Source: Candolleomyces eurysporus (taxonomy: Eukaryota; Basidiomycota; Agaricomycetes; Agaricales; Psathyrellaceae). From it: DNA of 64,000 nt. The stretch's first letter is position 1; every line of letters starts with the position of its first letter. Positions 1 through 12,136 of the stretch are shown here, in pieces. Where the stretch lies: the NCBI GenBank assembly GCA_027579435.1, contig JANBPK010001047.1:1-64000 (forward strand), given 5' to 3'. The position numbers were made by a program, and so were the translations under genes. The notes beneath the pieces are model-generated. The model did no database searches. It was not told the origin of the DNA and worked only from the letters and a program-made list of their open reading frames with translations.

Positions 1-392
1 GGGCCCTGAATAGAGATAAGAAGGCTGGCCACCATGCGCGGGCTGAGCAGCCGACGAGGAAGAGAGGGGGTCGACCTGGGTGTGCCAGCGGGGGAGATCG
101 AAAGATTCGTTTGGGGTCTTGCATGTAGAGTTCAGATTCGGACATGCTTTAAGGGCAGCTGATCTAGAATTGAATGGGCTGCGTGCACAGCGCCCGAGAG
201 CCGTTCTGCAGCGTTGAAATGGAGCGCTTGGGGTGGCAGGGACGACGAGAGGGAGGTGGGACGATGAGCAAGAGGAGGGCAGCAGCGACCAAGTGGGCAG
301 TGGTCGAGCTGTAAGAGTCACTTTGATCTCGAAACGGCATTTAGCGCGTCTGCCCTGGCCACACACGATGCATTTCATTTCATTTCTCTCTA

Positions 393-943
393 CTATTCTA
401 GTTCCTTCAGGGCCTCTACAAGACCGCGCTCAGCGTCCAACAGCAGTTCCTGGCCCTGTCCAAACCCAACCACCGCCGCAGGGAAATCCACAGACAAAAA
501 TATTTGTTTCTTGAACCGCCTCGCTGAAAGCCGCCACTTGAGATTATCTGTCATCTCGGCTGATAACCACCACGCATTTCTCACCTAGTCTCTGGGCCAT
601 TGGCAGGGCAACATCTGTGCTTGCAGATCGGAACAATGAGGTCGCAGAACCCACAATGCCTGGCTGATCGCAGGGCTCGTGAATACCGCCGCAATCATCT
701 CAACAAGGGCAGGCTTACCGGTCTCGGGGGCATCGCTACAGCCCAGTCTTTGCATAAGTTTCCCTGTGCAACGACTTGTTCCTTATCCTCTGGGCCACCC
801 TCGCTAATGCCCACCCACAGCATGTACGAATCGACCAGCTGTGTCACCTGCAATACTAGTCCGGGCAAGGCGGCTTTGCTGGGCGCCAGATACCTTGTTG
901 AGATGGCGATCGGTTGTGCTACTGTTGTGCTAGTGTCGGACAT
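393..943 (-). CDS. proteasome assembly chaperone 4 (PSMG4/PAC4) homolog
   Basis: Predicted 144-residue protein from three exons (943-719, 663-585, 523-393). I recognised it by joining the pieces: residues around 35-45 read VTQLVDSYMLWVG, the signature strand of the PAC4 family, followed by WAVAMP, then GSATSLF and MAQRLARRFKKQIFLS, all in the family order. PAC4 pairs with PAC3 as a chaperone that helps build the 20S proteasome alpha ring in the cytosol (family knowledge). The start is the ATG at 943; an upstream in-frame stretch has no ATG. Introns of 55 and 61 bp have GT-AG ends. The length fits the family (about 120-150 residues). It lies head-to-head with the next gene on the plus strand. 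The identification rests on motif order, with no alignment. Confidence 0.78.
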
Positions 944-1599
944 GTTGTCTGGATTATGGACCCACGATATCCAGATATCGTTTGAGGACAAGCTTGTATT
1001 TCAGTGGTCTATGCGTCACGGGGGTCGTCCTAGGCCATCAGACGCCTCTTCACTACATCACCTCTGCAGCCATGCCAATCCAAGCGCGCCTCACTCCTTG
1101 ATTTGACCAAGGCCGACTTTACGATACATTATAGCCAGCTTTCTAGAGGAGTCGCGTCGGGCCCTGGACCCTGCCGATTCTAGGGGATTGCTTGGCGGTA
1201 TGCATTTATTTGTTCAAAAGAGGCAAATGGGGAATACTGACAAATAGCCGTTAGCTGGGGATGAGGGATCGACTGTAGCTGAAACTCTCTCTTCCCAACC
1301 GCCATGCATCCAAGTCAGAGCAGCGCAATCCAGTTTGGAGACAACGGAGAACCTCAGTGCTATCATGGTCGACCGGCAAAATTGCTCACCAGTTACACTT
1401 CCACAAACCCAAACAGGTCAATGTTCATCCCTTCGAGAACAGAAGCGATACTTACTGTGCATTGTCTTTAGGTCATTTTACTGTTGCTCAATGCCAAGGG
1501 ACAATCCGGAAAATTGCAAGTTTTTTCGTGAGTTTGAGTGCCCTGGACATCCAGCATTCTGATTCACTGCGATGGCTGATAAATCTTGCAGAGTGGAAA

Positions 1600-3066
1600 G
1601 ATCATATCCTCCCAGTAGAAGGAAGTCCTGGATCCCCACCTAAACCTTACGGGAACACTCCTTCAGGTGGTCCTACTACTTCCGCCTCGTCCACCAGAAA
1701 ACGGGACATTGACACGCGAGAGGGCGTAGATTACTCGCTGACTCCTTCTCAAAAGCGTCAGAGGATCATCCAACAGGAGCTTTCTAGGATGACCCCCTCC
1801 GGTTCATCCACTGAAAACCGGGATAACGACATGTGGGAAAGCGTAGATCATCCGCTGACTCCTTCGAAAAAGCGTCAGAGGATTATTCAACAAGAGCTTT
1901 CTAAACTCCACAAGCCGAGTCCCTCAAATGGCTTCAGGTGAGTGCATCTCCGAGCTTCACGTAACTCGCGATCCCCGTCTCTAGTTCCATTCTATCAACT
2001 TCATGTTATAGTCTTATTTGGGCTCTCTTCAACCGTTCTAACATCTTTCCTCAACCCTATGCCTCATGCCGTTCTGCCTCTATTTAATCCATCCTTTAAT
2101 GTGTCCAACTAAGTATCTATATCATTGACTGACGTGGTTCTTGCAGACGATCAGCTTCTTCCGAAGTGGAGCAGCGAAAGCCTTTCGGTGGCGCCATGGC
2201 AGCTTCGCAGCCACCATCTACCCCCGCAAAATGGTCTGAAAGGACTAATTACGATGGGGGAAGATCACATAACGCCCAATCAGCCGCTGGGTTGACACAT
2301 AGCGGAGTGTCTCACCCTATCCCAGGCAGCCCAGGTGACCCCTTCACTCAGTTTGACGACGATGATTGGGACATGTTGTTGCCTCCTCCGAGTCAAGCTC
2401 CCTCGTCGCAACAAACTGCCTCCCAGGGTATGGGGTTGCGAGGATCCCATATTCTCGGATCCCCTCCCCCACTCCCGAGTCCACTTTCAAAACATCCGAG
2501 GGCTTCGAATGCGGTTGACAAGATGTATCCTGGCAGTAGTGAAACCTTGGTGAGTTGGCTATTTTATTTGCTTTGCTTCCCCCGTCACTCACCATTGTAT
2601 CGTCATTCTTTGCCGTTACTGATCGCACCCTTTTTCAACGAACAATACGATACTAGGGTGAGCATGCGAACATAACGCCTGTCGCAAGGAAACTGGACTT
2701 TGGTGTCCCTTCTCCCTCCCAAGGGGATTTTACTCTCGAGGAGATCGACCAAATGATCAAGTACAATCTGGAGCAAGCTAACGACAACGAAAAAGTGGCG
2801 AGGACATACCGCGAGAACGCAAAATGCCTGGAAGGTCTCAAAGCACACGTCGAAAGGCTCGAGCGAAAGAGGAAGGCGGCGGAGCAACGCGCTATGTGGC
2901 AAGCTGATCATATTTCCAAACTCATGAAAGAGATCGAAGAGTGAGCGAGCATTCAATCTTCATCTTCTTTCCACTTCCTCTGTCCTTTTCGTTGCTATCC
3001 CCTTTTCTTGCTTTCCGCATTGACTGACGGTTGGCTTGTCATTTGTATAGGCTGCGAAAGAAGTAG
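1600..3066 (+). CDS. unrecognised protein with two TPSxKRQR repeats and a C-terminal coiled coil; 5' end uncertain
   Basis: Clear 3' exons are about 1600-1937, 2147-2549, 2657-2940 and 3051-3066, with GT-AG junctions and a continuous frame. The 5' end is unresolved: candidate upstream exons lie at about 1270-1560, but no convincing ATG was fixed. Two tandem copies of a roughly 35-residue unit each carry TPSxKRQRIIQQELS, which looks like a CDK-type site (TPxK/R) next to a basic patch. The middle is Ser/Pro rich with an acidic-aromatic stretch (FDDDDWDMLLPP). The last 90 residues form a charged coiled coil (LEEIDQMIKYNLEQ, then EGLKAHVERLERKRK) that ends in LRKK. I do not recognise the family. 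A nuclear, cell-cycle phosphorylated adaptor would fit, but that is inference. Confidence 0.55.
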
Positions 3067-6000
3067 GGCGCCTTCTTCCAGGAGATAAGATTATTAAAAC
3101 GGTCTTCTTCTCTCTCTCCGTTCTAATGCTGACAGGCCCGCGCGATTACTGCGGTCCNTTTTGATTGTGGTGCTTTTCTCCACATTCGAGCCTCTGTTCT
3201 ACGTTATGTTACGCTTTTCTTATTCCATCTTCTGTCGCTTACTTGTAGCTTATTCTCCCCGTAGTATTAGGGTATCGTCGAGTATATTTATTATTCCCTC
3301 GCTGTCATCCTCTCTCCACGCATGGCCCCGGTCCTCAGAACTGAATTGAGGACGCAACCTTTTGGTTCCGTTGACAAATTTCAAGGATATGCCTAGGTTG
3401 ACGCGAGAACGGGCATCAACCAACTGTACAACGACCGTCTCTGCGCTACCGGCTCTGAATGTCGTACAACTTCCAGACGCGCTCGGAAATTAACATCGGG
3501 GAAATATTTGCGGGGTTTTTGGCCGACGACCTGGAAAAGCGTAATGCATTTGACGAGACTTGACGTCGCATGTCCCGTACAGTGACCCACCTGCAAGGTG
3601 ACCAGCAGGGAGCGGTCGCGGTCGCATTAAACTCCTCCCGAGTGAATATGCGAGAAATGAAATTATGGAATATTCTACGATAATTTAAAGAGGTTATGTA
3701 CGTGCCGAAGGACGTTCCGGGGTCACTTGGCGTACTATGGGTCTATCACCTGAATGTGGACTGAATACAATCTGCGATCCTTCATCATACCAGGAGTATG
3801 AAGATAGATATGACTGTATTGACCGGAAGCTCCGTCCACATGACCCTAGATTCTATGATATCCTACCATGGTTTTACAAATGTTTACTACCCTCTACGAG
3901 CCAGACAGGCGCTGTGGAGTCCGTCGTAATGGACCTGGTGGCTCCGGGATCAATATCAAGTAGCTTTGGTAAGGTACGTTATGTAGTCAGATGCGGAGAG
4001 CTTCGAAATCGAAGGATCCAAACCCCTCTCTTTCCAGCTGGTAAAGAACTCCGTGTCGATTCTCAAATCGAACTCAGGAAGCTGAATAAATGTGGTCCGC
4101 AACTTCTCTTTTCGTCACGGAGGATATGATGCGGATGAATCAGTGAGATGGCCTCGAACTCTCCAATCCAATTGAAAACTGCCTTTGCTGGCCTGGTGCT
4201 CATCTGTGATTGCAGCTATGTTTCGATCCCGAAATGTTGCCCACTCTTCTTCCATTCGTCTGCCAAGTCAGCCTGATAGTCTAAGTCTAACGGGAACTAC
4301 CGTAAAATGTTTTTTTTTGTTGTTTGAAGGGGTTCAAGGGTGCGATTTGGCCAGGCATTGTGCAGGCGCTATGGACTGACGAATTCAGACCTCCGAAATG
4401 GAGGTCCCGGAGGCGGTATTTCAAACCGGAATCGCTTAGCAGCCCTGGAAATTCTTGACAGAACGAGGGTTTGCAGCGGATATTTTACTTCGCGGTTCTG
4501 TTTTCGGCAGGTACAGAGGAAGAGGGAGATTAGCATCTTGAGTTTAGAGAAAGCCTGAGGAAGGTCCCACCTAACGGGGCCTCTGTGACGTTTCTGTTCA
4601 CAGCAATCTTACGTTACCTTCAAAACCTCCACCGACCTCATAGAACGCGACAACCATCCTTTACTAATTTGTGCATCCTTGTATTCTGCTGCGAGGCACC
4701 ACCATCGCTTGGTGAATTGTGAAGCAACCGGGAGGCTGAAACATTGGACCCTGAGGGCTCCTGAGCCGCTCCCTGGATGGTCGCGTTGCATATCGCTGAT
4801 CACGATCGACCCACCACCAGTTTCCTTGGCGGTCCCGTCTCCCGTAGTAGTGCAGGGTTTCGACTCAATTGGACGGCCCCTGCGGCATGCGTTGGGCACA
4901 TGAGTGAAAATAACTTTCCGCAACCATAAAAAGTTAGAAAAAACGGCCCTTAGTGTTACAGACCCAAAGGACCAAAAGCCACGCGAGATTTGTCCCTTTT
5001 TGTGGGGCATCAAAGACGAGGTTTGACGAGGCTCTGGATTTTCCTTAAGTTTCTTTCTAGACTCCCACTCACGTCGTCCCTAGATGGTGTGTGGCGATCT
5101 TGCAGCAGATTCGGGTGTCATGAGATCTATGTTGCGTTGAACGACTGCACCTCGACCACGCGAAGCCCACGCGAGCGGCTCGGCTTTAGCACCTCGTTAT
5201 GGTTTGGTGCAGTTGATTTGGCGGTGCGCCGCATGATGGGGTCGATCATGAACGGCGGGTCTTGCAATGCCATTGGTGCTTGCTTTGTTATCGCGAAAAT
5301 TTGGGCAAAATTTACGAGAAACACAAGAGAGTCGGTGCGATATTTCGCGTCCCCTGACTTGTTTTAACCACCGCCTTTTGGTGATTACAATGCACCACTG
5401 CGGGAGCGAGATGGGAGGCGAGTTGCAACCTAGTCCCGGTGATCTAAGTCCAGTCGTGAGTCCTCCGTAAATTATGGGAAGGGTCGGTGAGACGGTGATT
5501 GAACGCTTGGAAGTCTGCAGTACCCATTTTTGAGAGAAAAAAGGAACAATTTAACTGGAACTTAAGCGTTCAGGAAAATGCGAAAGAAAGATGGGGAAAA
5601 CGGTGAATAAAATCGGTTTCTCCGGTTAGATTTGCATCCCTCTTTCCATTGGCACCTCTCACCCTCGGAGCCAGAGTCGGCCGCGAGTCTGAGGGCTATC
5701 GGCCGTCGGTTAGTATTTACACCCCTTTTTATTGAAGACGAAGAGCGACCGACGCTAGGCGGCCCGGGCGCTCTCTGCTAGCGCGGCCTTGAGAAAAAAA
5801 ACTGCTCTCCACTCTATGTCACTACCCCACGCCATTGGAGACGACGAAGGAACCAAATGCCTTCCAATACATTCGCTTGACTGATTGTGGAGGTGTCAAA
5901 GTCAAACGACGAGTACGACACCGCTCGTTATCTTTATAAATTCGAACTCCTCAGACTTTGAACTTTCGAGGCTCGGGGCTCGGAGACAGAAAAGCTCCTC

Positions 6001-7202
6001 AAAGCACACTCGTGATCAGTTCTCGAGGCCGTCTTCTAATTGGAATCGTATTCTAAGAGGCATACGATGTCCTCCATGTGATGAACTGGGCCAGATTGAT
6101 GCAGTACATAGACGATCTTAGATGTCTGCACCGAAGTACGGCCATAAGACTTGCAATAAGTTACTATTTTGGCATACCAAGGCCACGAGACAAGTCCCTC
6201 ATATCATATCATCCTCCACCTTCTGATAGTCATTGACCAACTGACGTTGAGGGCCATGTGGTCGAGGAAGGGTATTGATCATGAGCAAAGGCTATCGCTA
6301 TCAAGGAAACAGACGCTGCAGAATCGTTATCACCGTCTTCCAGAGTCAGAGTCAGCATCTCAATGAGTATTGACGTTTGCGATGGTATCCTAGTGTTCTG
6401 ACCCTTCGTGAGACACTCGGAGACTTTTCTCGGCTGAGGCATATGAACAGTCGAGGAGACTGAATTCAAGAAACCTGAGCGTCGGCCTCAGTACACAGCG
6501 CCTTGCAGTAAGTCAGTCCCAAGTTCCTGGGACTTGAATCAAAGGCTAGATGCCACATCGCCGGCGCCGACTTGACCGCCCTTGGAAATCACTAGGATTG
6601 CCAGTTACTCGATGTTCGACATGTCACGACACTGACAGTGCCAAACAGCGCCGTATCAACCCTTGTTGGTTATGTGGTCCGTATAATTAGCCTCAAGATC
6701 GATTCACCTTCTCACATCTCGTCTCTGGCGTTCCACGGCCGCTGACATCTGTAAGTAACGACAGATGCTTCTTCGGGCGATTCGTTTGACTTTCATTTTC
6801 ATCGACATCTCGTTCTCCCGCGCACCTTGCGGATGCACACAGTGCCTGACCCTCCTCACAAGCTATCACCGAATAGTAACACCGCTTCTTATTCCTAAGT
6901 TTACATGTTTAAAAGTTTGGAAGCCAAATGCAATGAATGACTCGGGTCACAATGTCACGACCAGCTGACACATATAAAGAATGTAGCTGCACTCTTGAGA
7001 GACGGATAGTCCGATACGACACGATAGAGATGGGCACGATGTAGCGAAGGGGGAGGTTGCGACCTGACTGACTGACAGGTCGGGGGAAGATGTAGTTATC
7101 CTAAATGAAGTTAAATGCGACGAAGGGATGGATGGATAGAAAAGAGATAAATGAGGTAGTCCGTTTGTAAGGAGAAAATGCCAGCAAAGAAGGTAGGTAG
7201 CT
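3067..7202. other. 4.1-kb stretch with no supported gene
   Basis: ORFs here are short, overlap each other on both strands, lack splice-consistent neighbours and show no motif I recognise. An N stands at 3158 in the 3' flank of the preceding gene. Near 6516 a 7-bp inverted repeat (AGTCCCA / TGGGACT) separated by 6 bp is visible but has no terminator or element context. The composition does not differ obviously from the flanks. Confidence 0.6.
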
Positions 7203-8866
7203 CTAACACGAGAACACTCTCTTCCACCACAGGATAAACCTGGACCACCAACTTCCTTCCCAGCCGTCGCTCCTCTGCTTAGAGCTTACCCACATAGAGC
7301 CGGTACCGAACCGGATTTGCTTCCCTTCAGCGTCATCTTCTCCTTCTTCAACGTCAGGTTGACGTGGGGGAGGGGTAGGAAAACGAGGCAAGGGACGTCT
7401 TGATACGAACGACGGGAAAAGCTTGAGCAGCTCGAGAATTTCGGGGTTGGTCAGATCAGGGGATGACCAGGTTCTCATGTACTCTTCTTGATCGTCATCG
7501 TCAAGAGTGGGATCACCTCCTAGATGACCGATAATGTCATCCCCGTAACTGGAGAAAGGGCTGGACGGTGCTTCCCCGTCAGTAGGGGTATTTACAGAGG
7601 GGGACAGTATAGGCCGGGAAACTGAAGGGGAGGCATCCAAAAAAGGATCGCTGGGGGCTCGCGCTCGCTTCGGCTGTATATTCGGGGCCGCTGACATTCT
7701 ATGCGACAGTGGCTGAGAATGAGATCGACCATGAACGGCACCCAAACCCAAGTCTTTGGTGTAAGGGGAGGGGATTTTTGACGACGACACTTCTTCAAAG
7801 GCGAGTACCTACGAGTGACCAAGCGTTAATTGAGGCATACCGGCCTAACAAGTTTGCCTTACCCCTTTCAAAACGTCAATCGCTTCTAGCATGAATTCCT
7901 TGCCACTGTCGGATTTCGTTAACGAAATCCGAGGTAGGAAAACTGGAATAAGACTTACGCCGCCTCTTGGAATACAGCATCGTCGAACTCCCATTCGATC
8001 CTGTTTCTTCCTGAGCCGCCGAGTTCTTCAGGAATTACCTGCAGCCGCATGACTGCCCACAATCTATGAGGTATGAGGTTCGGAGAGTACAGAGCACGCA
8101 TCACGCAGACTTACGCTTCGAAGAAAGGTTTCGTCCCAGGTAGACCCGCGGTACACCAGTTGCACAAAAACCTCTCGAAACGTTCATAACGTTCTATAAC
8201 GGGGTTATCAGCACGACAGCTGGGATCTATCAGACTGTCGACTAACCTTTCACGGCGATAGGGCCACGAGGATCAGCTCTCGCATGGGCTGGGAGTGAAG
8301 CACCAGATTGTGTAGCAGCCAAGTGTGCTTGAAATTCAGCACGCCTTCTAGCATTAACCGAGCGATGATACGCAGATCTAATAGAGGCCTGAACTCGAGA
8401 AAATGATGCTTTCTGTGATGGAGGTAGGGTTGCCAGCGTTTGCGTCATAAGGGTGCCTGCCTTATCATCTTGATTGAAATACCTGACAATCATGGACAGA
8501 ATATGAATCGGCTATTGCAATTTAGATGGAGTGTGGTACATACCATGCCCGACAGTATTCTGCAAAACGCTCTAATTCGCTGGGAGCGAAGCCGAGGGGA
8601 GTGGTCGACCTCATGCGAGCACTCGGGGGAGGCGTCGGCCTCCCGCTTCTCGGATGCCCATGAAATGAAGAAGAAGTAGGGGAAAGGATGCGCCCGGATC
8701 GAGGGCTCGTGGGTGGAGAGGGGAGATCGTATAGAAGGGTTTGGGAGTCCTGGTCTCTGGAACTCAATATCGTCGCCGATTTGTATGACGTTGATTCATC
8801 GAAGTGCAAAGGCGCTGGGGTTGGTCTTGTTCTTGAGTTTTGCATACGATATGAGGGACCAGACAT
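7203..8866 (-). CDS. conserved protein of unknown function, six exons
   Basis: Predicted 463-residue protein. Exons are 8866-8544, 8482-8247, 8193-8115, 8063-7959, 7905-7863 and 7808-7203; every junction keeps frame. An N-terminal Ser/Pro-rich tail is followed by a well-behaved domain from about residue 90 to 250: APSELERFAEYCRAWYFNQD, then a basic helix RSAYHRSVNARRRAEFQ, then RFERFLCNWCTAGLPGTKPF, then LWAVMRLQVIPEELGG and FMLEAIDVLKGVLAFEE. The C-terminal 190 residues are acidic and Pro-rich and end in an aromatic-basic patch (WWSRFILWWKRVFSC) that might bind a membrane. The central domain has the feel of a deeply conserved fungal family, but I cannot name it. Intron 4 (7906-7958) contains a perfect 22-bp palindrome. 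Confidence 0.75.
7910..7931. repeat. perfect 22-bp palindrome inside an intron
   Basis: The 11-base half-site CGGATTTCGTT is followed at once by its exact reverse complement. It occupies almost half of a 53-bp intron of the minus-strand gene and ends two bases before the CAG acceptor. In RNA it could fold into a tight hairpin next to the 3' splice site; in DNA it resembles a dimeric protein-binding site. Confidence 0.85.
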
Positions 8867-11800
8867 TGTACGAAAGACTAAAGAGCCTGGTGCTCTACAT
8901 CCACTAGATTGCCCGACAGAAGATAGGTGAAATTACACCAATACTGCTGTGATTGCTGTTGTCCTTGGGGATTTGGCGGGTATATAGACCCAAATGAGGA
9001 TAGGGTGTACAGAGATGAAATACAGCGCCGCAGGGGGCAAGGGAACCTTGAAGACGAACGANGGGGGAAGGAACGAGGACGATGCGGGGAAAGCGTCGAT
9101 GGAGTTGGCCGTCTCTCTAGCGAGTCCATCACGTGAACGCCAAGGGTCATCGCGAAGCATTGCGAGTCGTTCGAGTTGTCCTCTTCCTCCTCGCCACCCA
9201 TCTTCTGAAGCTTGCGCTAGCCTTGCCATTGACCAATATCTCTTGCCTAGAACCCATAAAATCACTTTTACTGCCAATATCTGGACGCGACGGGGCCAGG
9301 AGACCGCGCGTTGGGGCTTGTTGAATTTTGCACTGCTCGATTCGGAAAGGGCATCTGAAACGTTTCTGCAATTAGGCAACTGGTCATGCTGCGGTTGGTA
9401 TTTAAAGCCACGGACCTGCTCCCTCCTGCGCAACCTCGGCCTTCACTCGATGAATCTCGCAAGCCTCTCTTGCTGCAGTATCTGGTTAGAGGCACCATCC
9501 TGTTGGAATTTGCGCTATCGTTTTGCTACTGGACCCTGGCAAGGCACCCTTTACTCTGCACCGTAACCGACTCGGCTGGCGGAACTCCAATGTTAACATG
9601 AGGAAAAGTCCAGATGACGTGCTCCCTGGACACCGTCTTGCCAAGTCAAGTCTCGCGTTGCTACAATGAAAAGAGTACGTACACCTCAATTGTTAGATAC
9701 TGAGCCATTTTGTCAATTTTGCCTCTAGGGTTGTTCAATTTCCTTCTTTCAAATGATCATTCCGAATCGGACGCATGTTCATTGGCCGTTCAAGCTGTCG
9801 GATGCCTGTCCGAATTACCCATGGACTATGATGTGGGTGATATTGTCCCAAACTGCAATCACTAGTGCTCCTTAGGAAGGTACGAACGGTTTATTCACCC
9901 ACACCCCCATAATCTTGACGGCTCTTCACTTCTAGATGGGGGCAAGTCTATTAGAATTGTCGGACTGATCGTTTCAGCTATGAGTCCACCCTCCGCCGAT
10001 GCAGAGTTCCTCGCAAGAGTTCCATCCCTGAGCCCGTCTGGTACCTCTTTGCCATCCCGTACTGTCTGCGCGGTCCTTTTTGCGTTTTGTCTCCTGCTCG
10101 ATTCTGACATTATGGTGACCCTGACTTCACGAAGTGAACCTCACGGTGTCTGGCTGGCAATGGATTTTTGTCTATAAATGCTCCCCATCGGGTTACCCAG
10201 CAATGATTATTTCATTAACCAACTGATTGGACTCGGCATTGGCACAAAATTAGACCAGAAGACAAGATAAGGTTCTACACTCGGACGTAGCATGTTGGCT
10301 AGACAATCGTCCACTGATTTTTTACTGCGTTCTGGTCTGTTAGCGATATTTGATCAGCTGTCGCTTGCATTCAATCTTTTTGGGCCTGAATACATCGACA
10401 AGCTGCCCTGGATCCCCATACTGTCGGGACAAACATTGACCGTTTTCAACCACTCCTCCCAATGCAAATTCCTAACAGGCGCCGACGTCATGCTATTGCC
10501 CCAAGCCGCCGGTTTCCCATTCTCTGCACGACCCTGCCAATACAGCTCCGCGTCGGAGGCCATTGGCGGATCGTCGCTCTTTTTCGAAGAGTGGAGATTT
10601 GTGAAGGGATGCAAACTTATCTTGGCCGTGGATGGTAATCATCTTTCTGCTATCTGGGAGCATAAATGAACATATGTTGGGCATAAACCACATCTATTCC
10701 AGGCGAGACCGCGTGCTCGAGAAGGGCTATATGATGGCCAGCTTTCGCTGCGCTTCTGGGCCCTGCCTTGAATCCGATAGAATGTGCTCCGTGCCTTCTC
10801 TTCTACAGGAACTAAAGACGTCGAGAGACGCATAGGTACAGTGGTTTTGCCTTGAATCCCGTCATCTAGACCGCTGACACACTTGGTTGCCTGGCTGAGG
10901 TCGCAGAGATCATTGTGAGCTCCCCAAAGAGAGACAGTTCAGGTTTTCCGACACCCTGCTGCTAAGTCTCGTAATGACACGACACCTGCACTTCACTTGA
11001 TCAATCATAGAAACTGACCATTATGTGCAAACATTTCCGTCAGAGACTACGGTTACAAGTGGGGTTTATTATCCTTGGACGAAAGCCACCGAGGTTCAAG
11101 TGATCAGTAATCGTCAGCAAAATAGTCAGATCTATTTGCCCGACGCAGAGCAAGGGCGGCTAGTTGTAGGGTACATCGGGGCGGTATGCGCTGTCTGAAA
11201 CCACGCAATATAGGGGTTGGTAGTATGTTCAAGGGCGCGGCCTCGTAGATACGATGATGCGAAGAATTTGCCCGGTATATCGAGGATCCAAAAGAGGCAA
11301 GCGGGCGGGAGAAACGACCGCGGAAAATTCCGCACGGAAATCGATCTAAATCTAGTCTCCCAGATCGACGGAGAATGATGAGATCGATCTATATCCGCCG
11401 ACGTAACGGCAACACCACGTTCCACAAGGTTTGCGCGCGATAACCAATCGGGCGTTTTGGTCAAGTATTCGGAGCGGGCGTTCTCCTGCAGAAGCGCAGG
11501 TGTATGCCTGTGGACGCTGAGAGGACCTGACGCTGGCGGGCCCAGAAAATAGAGTTTCCTGCTGAGTCAAGGTATTGATGAGATGCAAACACCTTTTGTT
11601 TGGGTAGAGATGCCATGCACTCGCGAGCCAAGAGAGGAGGCAAATCTCTGATCTAAGTGGGGTTTTCCGCCTAGTGATTTCAAATGTCTAAATAGAGCTC
11701 GAGACCTCAAGGGTTTTAAAAGCTCGCGGTCCCAAAACATATCCTAGACCCTCCAGACCCTCCTCACCCCATCCCTCACCAGAGTTGGAGAGCTCGTCCT

Positions 11801-12136
11801 CCTGCCCAGTGGCCAGCCCCAACCGCTGCATCTCCTCCCCGGTGGCACTCTGCTGATCAGGNCCCACCCCCCCATTCCATCTCCTTCTCCCCCCTCAGCG
11901 CCTATAGGCAAAAAGTTTGTGTCGCTCAAACGACCAGACACCCTCTTCCTGCGTATGTCGAACTATCTCTGAGAGCAGTGAGCACTAACCTAATCGGCAT
12001 GTTCCGACGTCCGGCGATCAGGAGTGGAACAGGATCCCTTGCCACTGCCTCCAGCGTCCATCCCCAAGATTATACCCCAACACCACTACGCGCAGCCCTT
12101 CATTTCACCCAGGGAACTTAATTCGAGTCTTGTACT
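8867..12136. other. 3.3-kb stretch with no supported gene
   Basis: Upstream flank of two divergent genes. ORFs of 60-190 codons overlap on both strands and give no recognisable motif or splice-linked partner. Ns stand at 9062 and 11862, both beside homopolymers. The last 200 bp before 12137 are C- and CT-rich, as is usual for fungal promoters and 5' leaders. Confidence 0.55.

Noticed and set aside
3737..4129. Plus-strand ORF of 130 codons
   Set aside because: No similarity to any family I know, no neighbouring exons, and composition like the surrounding non-coding sequence.
6516..6536. Short inverted repeat as a terminator or element end
   Set aside because: The stem is only 7 bp, with no T tract, target duplication or adjacent transposase; too short to mean anything.
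8933..9433. Overlapping ORFs of 166-190 codons on both strands
   Set aside because: They span an N at 9062, lack splice partners and motifs, and cover each other; likely chance in GC-rich flank.
10292..10669. Plus-strand ORF of 125 codons and its minus-strand mirror
   Set aside because: No recognisable domain, no flanking exons, and both strands open equally.
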